NCBI GenBank assembly: GCA_030596245.1
Contig: JAUVKN010000272.1
Location: 1-5,689 of the forward strand
Length of the DNA: 5,689 nucleotides
Origin: Bacteroidia bacterium
Lineage (GTDB): Bacteria > Bacteroidota > Bacteroidia > Bacteroidales > GCA-2748055
Direction of reading: 5' to 3'
Shown here: one piece after another, positions 1 through 5,689 of the stretch
Numbering within the stretch: the stretch's first letter is position 1
Layout of the letters: every line of letters begins with the position of its first letter
Position numbers and translations under genes: made by a program
The notes under the pieces: generated by a model
Seen by the model: only the letters and a program-made list of their open reading frames with translations
The model's database searches: none
What the model was told of the DNA's origin: nothing

Positions 1-313
1 GGGTGGCTAAATCGTGCACTGCACCCATGAAGATACTACCCAGGAAGACCCAGAGAAAAGCAGGCAACCATCCCCAGATGATCCCGATGGCGGGTCCGAC
101 AATGGGGCCTAATCCGGCAATGGTGGTGAAGTGATGCCCAAAGATGATGTGTGGTTTTGTGGGTACAAAATCAATCCCATCCTGAAACTCATGTGAGGGC
201 ATAACCCGGGAAGAGGAGAGCTGGAGGATTTTCCGTCCCAGATACCTTCCATATAATCGGTAAGCAAGCAAGTAACCAACAATGGCAATAATGACCAGTA
301 TCAAGCTGTTCAT
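1..313 (-). CDS. cstA: CstA-family carbon starvation / pyruvate-peptide transporter, N-terminal part
   Basis: The first 104 residues of a membrane transporter are present; the gene runs off the left edge, so the C-terminal part is missing from the window. CstA proteins are multi-pass inner-membrane carriers linked to uptake of peptides and pyruvate during carbon limitation. The translation starts at an ATG at 313-311 with a first membrane helix at about residues 2-20. It then shows the family hallmark blocks: DGIDFVPT at 45-52, GHHFTTIAGLGPIVGPA at 59-75, and WGWLPAFLWVFLGSIFMGAVHD at about 80-101, which includes a second hydrophobic stretch. The start lies 6 bp after the UPF0280 stop, with only a weak AGG as a possible ribosome site, so it is probably translated from the upstream transcript. 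The family call is secure from these motifs. The substrate is inferred from the family and cannot be read here. Confidence 0.93.
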   Translation of the reverse strand, partial: MNSLILVIIAIVGYLLAYRLYGRYLGRKILQLSSSRVMPSHEFQDGIDFVPTKPHIIFGHHFTTIAGLGPIVGPAIGIIWGWLPAFLWVFLGSIFMGAVHDLAT

Positions 314-319
314 GATCGC

Positions 320-1105
320 CTAAGATAATAGTTTTACCTCAAAATCCCCTCGAATACCTATCCTCTCTCCAACGATAACAGCGCAACCTGAAATTTCTGA
401 AATCCGGGAAAACTTGTCAAGCACCGGCTCGATATCATCCTGATGAGAAACCATATTTGCAAGTGAAGTTGCCCAGGCATCGGCGAGTGGGGTACTTTTT
501 GAAATCACGGTGACTGCATCTGCTCTCCCCTGACTGAATGAATGCCCCATGGTCCCCGATGATGTACAAATCCCCCATTGGCCCGGGGGAATAACGAATG
601 CCATCTTATCCGACAGTGGGGAGCTGCCTGCATGGATTACGGAGACCGCATCGGATTCAATATTCAGGAAAAGATCTCCTCCATTTTCCACAACCACCTC
701 CCTAAGCCCATAACTTTGAATCAATTGTATACCAATGCGTTCTGCAAACATTCCTGCCACAGAACTCATGGGACCTGTCCCGGATTGAATTCCACACTCT
801 ATCATGGATAGAATTTCATAAGGCACACCCTTGGCGAGGGAACTATTATTTCCCGCCACTTGCTCTTCTTCAGCTGCAGGAAAATAAAAAGGTTCAAGGG
901 ATGTCCCGAAAAGGGGATATTTTTCTGAAAAATCGAGCAAAAGGTTTCGGAGCCTGACCAACTCCTCAAAGGCGGTGTTCATCATTTCTCTCCTGAAGTC
1001 GTCATGCGGCACTCCAATCAGCAGGTCCGATTCATGGAGGTTTGATGGGAAGAACCGGAATCGCTCCTGGTTCATATCCCCCCGGTATAGTCTGGGTTCG
1101 TACAA
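320..1105 (-). CDS. UPF0280 / COG2122 ApbE-like protein, probable sulfide-assimilation (homocysteine) factor
   Basis: This is a 261-residue cytoplasmic protein with no signal peptide or membrane helix. It belongs to the UPF0280 (COG2122) family, related in fold to the flavin transferase ApbE. Visible motifs are GTGPMSSVAGMFAE at 109-122, ENGGDLF at 140-146, GICTSSGTMGHSFSQGRADA at 178-197 and PLADAWATSLAN at 206-217; cysteines are at 104, 180 and 241. The Methanosarcina homologue MA1715 helps sulfide assimilation, and this gene sits directly behind the other two homocysteine-route genes, which supports the same role here. I chose the TTG at 1105-1103: it directly follows the previous gene's TGA, has GGAG 8 bp upstream, and keeps the YEPRLYR segment that I believe belongs to the family N-terminus. 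The alternative is the ATG at 1075-1073 (residue 11), which would give 251 residues. The biochemical reaction is not established from sequence. Confidence 0.88.
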   Translation of the reverse strand: MYEPRLYRGDMNQERFRFFPSNLHESDLLIGVPHDDFRREMMNTAFEELVRLRNLLLDFSEKYPLFGTSLEPFYFPAAEEEQVAGNNSSLAKGVPYEILSMIECGIQSGTGPMSSVAGMFAERIGIQLIQSYGLREVVVENGGDLFLNIESDAVSVIHAGSSPLSDKMAFVIPPGQWGICTSSGTMGHSFSQGRADAVTVISKSTPLADAWATSLANMVSHQDDIEPVLDKFSRISEISGCAVIVGERIGIRGDFEVKLLS

Positions 1106-1528
1106 TCAGTTCACTCCAAAGTTTAACTCAAAAAGCTGCAGTGGGCAAGCCTTGATGCAGAGCTCACATGCAACACATTTTTCGGGAAAAAACAGAAGTC
1201 TCCTGGTGGAGGGATCCATCTCCAGGGCACCCGGAAAACAGACCGATGAACAAGCTCCGCAATGGATACAGGCTGCTTCGTTGAACAGGATGGTCTTAAC
1301 AACAGGTGAGATCTCAACATGTTTGCTCTCCAGGTAGGCCATTGCGTCGGCCACATTTCCTTCCAGTCCGATCATCTCAATCAACAGGTGTCCCTCTTTG
1401 CCATGCGTAATATCGGCATTCAGGATATTGATCAACACGTCATACTCTTTTATCAGGGTATATGTGACAGGCTCATTGACCGTACCTGCAGGAAACCGCA
1501 GTACCATCCGCTTTTTAGTCTGGTTCAT
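1106..1528 (-). CDS. NIL-domain protein with two [4Fe-4S] clusters (MA1822-like, homocysteine synthesis)
   Basis: This 140-residue cytoplasmic protein has two parts. Residues about 7-78 resemble the small NIL ligand-binding domain, starting at MVLRFP and including the VLINILNADI strand. Residues 84-140 form a bacterial-type ferredoxin with two cluster motifs: C87-x2-C90-x2-C93-x3-C97 and C118-x2-C121-x2-C124-x3-C128-P. All eight ligands are present, so two [4Fe-4S] clusters are expected. The same NIL-ferredoxin architecture occurs in Methanosarcina MA1822, the partner of the DUF39 protein in making homocysteine from aspartate semialdehyde and sulfide, where it presumably supplies electrons. 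The gene lies 31 bp after the DUF39 stop with no clear Shine-Dalgarno motif, and its TGA abuts the next gene's TTG. NIL-ferredoxins are also found beside methionine transport genes, but the neighbours here favour the homocysteine role. Met8 is a possible alternative start. Confidence 0.9.
   Translation of the reverse strand: MNQTKKRMVLRFPAGTVNEPVTYTLIKEYDVLINILNADITHGKEGHLLIEMIGLEGNVADAMAYLESKHVEISPVVKTILFNEAACIHCGACSSVCFPGALEMDPSTRRLLFFPEKCVACELCIKACPLQLFELNFGVN
1114..1117 (-). promoter_or_regulatory. Ribosome binding site for the UPF0280 gene (decides the TTG start)
   Basis: GGAG on the minus strand, inside the last codons of the NIL-ferredoxin gene, lies 8 bp before the TTG at 1105. It supports initiation at TTG directly after the upstream stop, probably by translational coupling. 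The alternative ATG at 1075 has a run of G residues only 2 bp upstream, too close to work well. Confidence 0.5.
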
Positions 1529-1559
1529 ATGTAACTAATCATTATGTTCAATTAAAACA

Positions 1560-2708
1560 CTATCTGATTTCCAGCGAATTTAGCCCTTTTCCCTTTGGGA
1601 ATAATTCCACCGGTTCAGAGAGTTGAAAATTGCCTTCGATGATCTGTTTTTTAAGTATGTCAGCTATCTCCCTGGCCTTGTATAGGCTGGAGAGTGATGC
1701 TGTTTTGATCTTCTTCTGATTCAGTTTGATCTCTCCTGACATCAGTTCTTCATAGGTGGTCCGGCCCAATTCCGGATGGTCAGGGTCTCCGTAATCGAGA
1801 ATACGTGTAGTGATCTGGTCATTCCTGATCATGACCCGGGCAGCCATCTCTTCATCCAGAACAGGGATTGGTATTCCTATCCCTACAAACATGGAAACCC
1901 CATACTTCTCATAATATGCGGCTTTGATGAATGCTGGATTCATGCCTGATGCATCACCGATAACTGCCAGGGTGGCTGCATTTGAAACAGGCACCCCATG
2001 TTCATTTACTTCCGCATCGGTTTTAAATTGAGTGCCATGCCAGCTCACATAGCCGGTTGTCCCACCCAAAAAAATGCGGGTCCCCATACCAATGGTCCTC
2101 ATCTCCGGGTCATTGAGCAACGGACTCAATTCGCCCGATGTGCTGTAGTTAGCATTGCCCAATTTTGGCAGCAGACTTCCCATGTAGGTATATTTAATTC
2201 GGTTGGAACCATTGACAGCTACCGGATAATTCTGGTATGCATTCCGGGGATTGAACATGATCATCTCATTGATATTTTCCCGGTTGATGGTCGTATGTAT
2301 ATTCTTCAATGGATAGCAGTCAGTTCCCTTCGCATGGGCAATCAGTTCCACATCTTTTCCTGCAATCAGCTCTTCTATGATATGGGCACCTCCGTAGGTT
2401 GGATCTTCGAGATGGGTTTCTGTGGCCCCGATATAGAGATCAACAGCAGCAATACCTGTGAATACCGGAACTCCATTCAATGTGGCTTTTTCCATCCTGA
2501 TGGGTGGATTGGCATGTCCGGTGTTGATGAACATACCGGATGAGCACATCGGACCAAAGGTGGCTGTGGTTACTACATCCACCTTCCGGACAATCTCTGC
2601 CGGAGATTGGCTCTTTCCCATGGCAGAGACCTCCTCGGCGGTCAGCACCACCGCTTCTTCTCTCTTTATTTTATCATTGATCTCCTGGAAAGTTTTTTGT
2701 ATTGACAT
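1560..2708 (-). CDS. DUF39 / COG1900 homocysteine biosynthesis protein (MA1821-like)
   Basis: This is a 382-residue cytoplasmic protein of the DUF39 (HcyBio, COG1900) family. In Methanosarcina acetivorans the homologue MA1821, with MA1822, is needed to convert aspartate semialdehyde and sulfide to homocysteine; related genes were implicated in homocysteine formation in Desulfovibrio. Recognisable segments are TTATFGPMCSSGMFINTGH at 47-65, GAHIIEELIAG at 107-117, GTDCYP at 128-133, GTRIFLGGTTGYVSWHGTQF at 209-228 and VIGDASGMNP at 249-258. Only two cysteines exist, Cys55 and Cys131; they fall almost exactly at the positions I recall as functionally important in MA1821 (about 54 and 131). No CBS domains follow, so this is the short form. 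The ATG at 2708 has AGGAG 5 bp upstream. The gene starts 30 bp after batE and ends 31 bp before the NIL-ferredoxin gene. The family call is firm; the pathway role is inferred from homology and context. Confidence 0.92.
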   Translation of the reverse strand: MSIQKTFQEINDKIKREEAVVLTAEEVSAMGKSQSPAEIVRKVDVVTTATFGPMCSSGMFINTGHANPPIRMEKATLNGVPVFTGIAAVDLYIGATETHLEDPTYGGAHIIEELIAGKDVELIAHAKGTDCYPLKNIHTTINRENINEMIMFNPRNAYQNYPVAVNGSNRIKYTYMGSLLPKLGNANYSTSGELSPLLNDPEMRTIGMGTRIFLGGTTGYVSWHGTQFKTDAEVNEHGVPVSNAATLAVIGDASGMNPAFIKAAYYEKYGVSMFVGIGIPIPVLDEEMAARVMIRNDQITTRILDYGDPDHPELGRTTYEELMSGEIKLNQKKIKTASLSSLYKAREIADILKKQIIEGNFQLSEPVELFPKGKGLNSLEIR

Positions 2709-2713
2709 ATTTT

Positions 2714-2718
2714 CTCCT
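2714..2718 (-). promoter_or_regulatory. Ribosome binding site of the DUF39 gene
   Basis: AGGAG on the minus strand lies 5 bp before the ATG at 2708, in the 30-bp gap after batE. It is the best Shine-Dalgarno match in the window, which is notable because Bacteroidota genes usually lack one. It gives the cassette its own strong translation start even if the mRNA is shared with the bat genes. Confidence 0.6.
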
Positions 2719-2738
2719 GTTAAAAAATGACACTCCTA

Positions 2739-3491
2739 TTAAATGCTTGCAAATTCAACCGACCCGATCCATCCTTCCCGACCATCAATAACGCGAATGT
2801 TCTGCCACTCCGACACCTCCTCCTTCACCTTAACTTTTGTGCCTTCATGAAGGATAAAGAGCTCAGTTCCTGAGTCACTGGGCGAGCTCCTCACCACCAC
2901 CGATGGAGATAGAATAATACCTTCCTCAGGACTAATGATGTTACGGTGACTGGAGAGCGCCGAAAAAAATGTTACCACAAAGAGTAACAGCCCAAACAGT
3001 GCACTGAAAAACCCTGCCTTTTTGAACAATAGCCTGCGGGAAAACAGATAGATCAGGATACTTCCCACGAGAATCATAAAGAGAATAATGGACAGGATGC
3101 TCCAGGTTCTCTCTGATAAGCTTTGTGCCAGTACCCGCAACCAGGTTCTTAAAAAAAGTTCCGGAACCTGTTCAAAGGTGTCTACACGATACCGGGACAC
3201 AAAATCCAGATTGTGCCTGGCATCCTCATGAGACGGATCCAGCTTCAAACTCTTTTCAAAATAAAGAATGGCATAGCCAATACTGTTGGATCGGAAGGCT
3301 GCGTTACCCATGTTATAATAGAGTCCGGGTGATTCAAATCCTGCATCGCTTATCCCCTTGTAATCAGCAAGAGCCAACTCATACTCCCCTTCCTGATAAT
3401 GCTCATTGGCCTGTTGGAACAAAGAATCGTTGGTTGCTGTAACATCAGCAAAAATCATAGCAACATACAGGATCACAAAAACTCTCTTCAT
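2739..3491 (-). CDS. batE: BatE, TPR and SH3-domain membrane protein of the aerotolerance operon
   Basis: The protein is 250 residues if it starts at the ATG at 3491-3489, whose A is shared with the batD TGA (TGATG). A GTG one codon earlier (3494-3492) is also possible and would give 251; residue numbers here follow that longer form. A signal peptide covers about 1-20. Two TPR-like repeats lie at about 23-52 and 57-90, the second with GLYYNMGNAAFRSNSIGYAI. Membrane helices are at about 132-151 and 160-180, and an SH3-like domain at about 192-251 ends in GREGWIGSVEF. This matches BatE of Bacteroidota, thought to act with BatA-D in a periplasm-facing complex tied to oxygen or envelope stress; its molecular task is unknown. 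Tandem stops TAA-TAG end the gene, and the DUF39 gene follows 30 bp later. Confidence 0.9.
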   Translation of the reverse strand: MKRVFVILYVAMIFADVTATNDSLFQQANEHYQEGEYELALADYKGISDAGFESPGLYYNMGNAAFRSNSIGYAILYFEKSLKLDPSHEDARHNLDFVSRYRVDTFEQVPELFLRTWLRVLAQSLSERTWSILSIILFMILVGSILIYLFSRRLLFKKAGFFSALFGLLLFVVTFFSALSSHRNIISPEEGIILSPSVVVRSSPSDSGTELFILHEGTKVKVKEEVSEWQNIRVIDGREGWIGSVEFASI

Positions 3492-5326
3492 CACAAGCTG
3501 TTTTCCAGGTTTCTGATTAATGTAACCGAATCGCTGAACAATTGATTCACATCGCTCTTTTCAGACGAGGGAGCGAATCTGGAGAACTCGCTATCATCCA
3601 GTATCCTGAGAAATTCGATTCTCATCTCCTCCGATATCCCACGTTTTATCATATCTTCAAGAATTACCTCCCTCGAAAGGCTTGAGGTTTCAATATTCAG
3701 TTTATCGGCCATGTAACCCCAAATGGCTTTACCCACTTCCTCATAGAATTTGTCCGGCTCACCGGCTCTTCTGAAACGATCAGCACGCTTCAAACGGGCA
3801 CGGGCCGACCTGTTGGCATACCGGTTCCTGACCAGTGTAAGATTGGCATTCCTGCGTGCCAACTTACGAATCATCAGACTTATTAGAAGTCCCGCCACAA
3901 CAGCCAGCAGATAAACCCAGCGATACCACCTGGTTGCCATCAATGAATTGGAAAGGGGTGTGAATAACTGGGGTGCCCTTGATATATCCCTGATATCAGT
4001 CCCAATGTCCCTCACACTCTCCTGCATTACCCCAGGCACATATACACTGCCCGGTTCATCATCTGTTTCACCCTTCAACACAGTAAAAGTAAATTCCTCC
4101 GAAGTGGTTGTGCGGTACATCTTTGCACCGGGATCGAACCAGGAAAATTGTATTGGCGCAATTCTGAAACGTCCTGCATGCCTTGCAACAATGGGATATT
4201 CAAAGGTAACTGAACCACTGATCCGGTTGCCTGAAGTGGATGTATGCAACGATCTGGTTACATCATAGAGGTCATGATCAGGTGGAAGGTTTACCTCAGG
4301 TTCACCCATTAACGGAATATTACCTGTACCCCTGATGGTGATCGTTAAGCTTAGTGCTTCATTTACCCCGATCTCATCTGCTGAAAGTAGAGCAGTCATG
4401 GAAAAATCTCCCACCGCCCCTGCAAATCCATCCGGAGCCCCGGCAGGCATGGATTTAACCCGGATAGTCACCGGTCTGGTTGACAGTTTCACAGGAACAT
4501 CCTGCATGCTGTTAAAGAAAGGATCATCAAAAAAGTCATTAAAAATGCTGTTGCTGTTTCGACGTTGTACCTGTTGCTGGATCATCCATTCCGATTCATA
4601 GGGGTCAATGACAATTTCACCCGATTTCTGTGGGATCAGGATATGTCGCTGGATAACCTGGGTGATATATTGTTGTCCATCGATCTCCTGCTGCTGCGCA
4701 TTGGCATCAGGATCCAGTGATGTTTTAAAAAATCCTTCGTATGGAATGTCTCTGGCAGAAGAGCCCGGTCTTGTATTTACCCGGGTGTATACTTTTAATC
4801 CTGAGACAAATTGTTCTCCCACATACACCTCTTTTTTTGAAGGGATCACACGGAGAAACACAGGAGTATCATCTCTATTATCCAACCCAGTACCTCTATC
4901 TGCATCAGCCGGCTGATTAGAATCCGGTGCAGTTGTTTGGGCTGAACCTGCATTCACAACAATTTCAACCCTATTGGTTTTGTACTCTTTTCTCCCTACC
5001 CTTATTGTGGCTGAAGGTATTGTAAAGGTTCCTTCCTTATTTGCCCTGAAAACATGGGTGTAAGTAACCACTGTTTTCATTGTCATCTTACCGTTGACCC
5101 ACTGAGAATGGGAGGAATATGAAGAAAAGGGACCGGCCAGAAGCTGAAAATCACCCATGGAAGGGAGCAATACCTCTCCCCTTTTCGATCCTTCAATCAC
5201 ATACTGGAATTGCTCACCGCTCCTCACAACCGCTGGTGCTGAGGCTGTGAAAGTCATATCCTGTCCGCTCAGCAGAGCGCTGAACAGCAAAAACAGGGTA
5301 ACCGATACCAGTGAGTTATAATTCAT
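3491..5326 (-). CDS. batD: BatD, exported beta-domain protein with one membrane anchor
   Basis: This 611-residue protein is of normal length for Bacteroidota BatD. A signal peptide spans about residues 1-21, cut near SG-QD, followed by the typical TFTASAPAVVRSGEQF start of the mature part. Residues 22-420 look like several Ig-like beta domains, with repeated phrases such as RANKEGTFTIPSATIRVGRKEY (95-116), PSKKEVYVGEQF (162-173) and ARHAGRFRIAPIQF (381-394). Two Gln/Asn-rich loops occur, at about 209-220 and 249-275, the latter holding IFNDFFDDPFF. One membrane helix at about 468-486 is followed by a basic, helical cytoplasmic tail to 611. This fits the BatD (oxygen-tolerance) family, whose large outer domain probably scaffolds the Bat complex; its exact function is unproven. 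It begins 9 bp after the batC stop without a clear ribosome site and overlaps batE by 1 bp, indicating tight co-translation. Confidence 0.93.
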   Translation of the reverse strand: MNYNSLVSVTLFLLFSALLSGQDMTFTASAPAVVRSGEQFQYVIEGSKRGEVLLPSMGDFQLLAGPFSSYSSHSQWVNGKMTMKTVVTYTHVFRANKEGTFTIPSATIRVGRKEYKTNRVEIVVNAGSAQTTAPDSNQPADADRGTGLDNRDDTPVFLRVIPSKKEVYVGEQFVSGLKVYTRVNTRPGSSARDIPYEGFFKTSLDPDANAQQQEIDGQQYITQVIQRHILIPQKSGEIVIDPYESEWMIQQQVQRRNSNSIFNDFFDDPFFNSMQDVPVKLSTRPVTIRVKSMPAGAPDGFAGAVGDFSMTALLSADEIGVNEALSLTITIRGTGNIPLMGEPEVNLPPDHDLYDVTRSLHTSTSGNRISGSVTFEYPIVARHAGRFRIAPIQFSWFDPGAKMYRTTTSEEFTFTVLKGETDDEPGSVYVPGVMQESVRDIGTDIRDISRAPQLFTPLSNSLMATRWYRWVYLLAVVAGLLISLMIRKLARRNANLTLVRNRYANRSARARLKRADRFRRAGEPDKFYEEVGKAIWGYMADKLNIETSSLSREVILEDMIKRGISEEMRIEFLRILDDSEFSRFAPSSEKSDVNQLFSDSVTLIRNLENSL

Positions 5327-5335
5327 GCTTTGAAA

Positions 5336-5689
5336 TTACCAATCCTTTTCTGTTTTTACCTTGGCCGCCGCCGCTTTTTTCTTATCCACTTTCTCCTTCA
5401 CATCCTTTTCCTGCTGTTGAATGGCATTGAGCATTCTTTCAGCGTCTTCCTTTGAAATTTCCTGTGGTTTGACCTGCTGGTCCTGTTGATCCTGGTTTTG
5501 CTCCTGGTCCTGCTGATCCTGGTTTTGATCCTGGTCCTGCTGATCCTGGTTTTGCTCCTGATCCTGCTGATCCTGGTTCTGTTCCTGGTCCTGCTGTTCC
5601 TGGTTTTGATCCTGGTTCTGCTGATCCTGGTTTTGATCCTGGTTCTGCTGTTGTTGCTCCTGCAGCTTCATCTTTGCATAAGCCAGGTT
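5336..5689 (-). CDS. batC: BatC, C-terminal part with Gln/Asn/Asp-rich tandem repeat tail
   Basis: The 3' end of a gene whose 5' part lies beyond the right edge; 117 codons plus stop are visible. The frame stays open to the edge and reads NLAYAKMKLQEQQQ, which looks like the end of a TPR helix, so the Met at 5671 is very unlikely to be the true start. A roughly 65-residue stretch made only of Q, N, D and E follows, then a charged helical C-terminus, EISKEDAERMLNAIQQQEKD, and a Lys/Ala-rich end. BatC proteins of Bacteroidota have TPRs followed by such a Q-rich tail and the same EDAERMLNA-type segment, and they precede batD as here. The protein is thought to take part in the Bat complex by protein contacts. 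batA and batB, and often moxR, would be expected just off the right edge. Confidence 0.88.
   Translation of the reverse strand, partial: NLAYAKMKLQEQQQQNQDQNQDQQNQDQNQEQQDQEQNQDQQDQEQNQDQQDQDQNQDQQDQEQNQDQQDQQVKPQEISKEDAERMLNAIQQQEKDVKEKVDKKKAAAAKVKTEKDW
5471..5632 (-). repeat. Six tandem 27-bp units in batC encoding NQDQQDQEQ
   Basis: Six head-to-tail 27-bp units (162 bp) encode variants of the nonapeptide NQDQQDQEQ; the last is cut to NQDQQDQQ followed by V. A further partial NQDQ unit lies at 5633-5644. The units share codons as well as residues: Asn is always AAC, most Gln are CAG, and the unit-final Gln is CAA in four of six. Most differences are single-base GAT/GAC/GAG/GAA changes. This points to expansion of DNA units rather than selection on amino acids alone, and copy number may vary between strains. 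Confidence 0.9.

Noticed and set aside
1106..1108. The TGA between the NIL-ferredoxin and UPF0280 genes as a selenocysteine codon or recoded Trp
   Set aside because: No stem-loop resembling a SECIS element is evident just downstream, Trp is encoded by TGG in the neighbouring genes, and both flanking proteins are complete at their family boundaries.
1529..1559. Possible regulatory element in the AT-rich gap before the NIL-ferredoxin gene
   Set aside because: Only 31 bp, with no inverted repeat, ribosome site or promoter-like pair that I can support.
1998..2543. A 181-codon open frame on the plus strand opposite the DUF39 gene
   Set aside because: It lies wholly antisense to a clearly recognised gene; the translation looks like no known family, has no ribosome site or neighbour support, and is explained as a shadow of the coding strand.
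2709..2738. Possible promoter or terminator between batE and the DUF39 gene
   Set aside because: The 30-bp gap has no stem-loop and no convincing Bacteroidota promoter pair (TTTG and TAnnTTTG). A TTTG in the end of batE has no matching downstream element, and the T-run lacks a hairpin.
5471..5644. Tandem repeats as a possible CRISPR array
   Set aside because: Units abut with no spacers, stay in the batC frame and encode Q/N/D/E repeats, so this is a coding tandem repeat.
5669..5671. The ATG at 5671 as the start of a short Q-rich protein
   Set aside because: The frame stays open upstream to the window edge and reads as the end of a TPR helix (NLAYAK), as expected for internal batC sequence.

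Overview
This window is a minus-strand stretch of a chromosome that most likely belongs to an anaerobic or oxygen-tolerant member of the Bacteroidota, probably Bacteroidales or a relative. The assignment rests on a Bat (Bacteroides aerotolerance) batC-batD-batE block with the usual protein architectures, including a Gln/Asn/Asp-rich BatC tail. All seven genes read right to left. The gaps between them are -1, 0, 6, 9, 30 and 31 bp, so they could all lie on one transcript. No stretch longer than 31 bp is non-coding, and I see no RNA gene, insertion sequence, CRISPR array or convincing terminator.

Layout in the direction of transcription (high to low coordinates). At 5689-5336 is the 3' part of batC, whose protein carries six tandem 9-residue Q/N/D/E repeats. 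At 5326-3491 is complete batD, a secreted beta-domain protein anchored by one C-terminal-side membrane helix. At 3491-2739 is batE, with a signal peptide, TPRs, two membrane helices and an SH3-like domain. Thirty bp later a three-gene cassette begins: a DUF39/COG1900 protein (2708-1560), a NIL-domain protein with two [4Fe-4S] motifs (1528-1106), and a UPF0280/COG2122 ApbE-like protein (1105-320). Six bp after that comes the N-terminal third or less of a CstA-family transporter (313 to the left edge).

The three cassette proteins match the families studied in Methanosarcina (MA1821, MA1822, MA1715), where they put sulfide into homocysteine starting from aspartate semialdehyde, without O-acyl-homoserine. 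Finding all three side by side in one apparent bacterial operon is good circumstantial evidence for that route here. The DUF39 protein has only two cysteines (55 and 131), and both sit in conserved-looking positions.

Most notable points: the complete homocysteine cassette lies directly behind an aerotolerance operon; the NIL-ferredoxin and UPF0280 genes are in the same reading frame, separated by a single TGA followed by a TTG start; and the batC repeat is conserved at DNA level, which suggests recent tandem expansion. These are known families, so the novelty is in their arrangement rather than in an unknown system.
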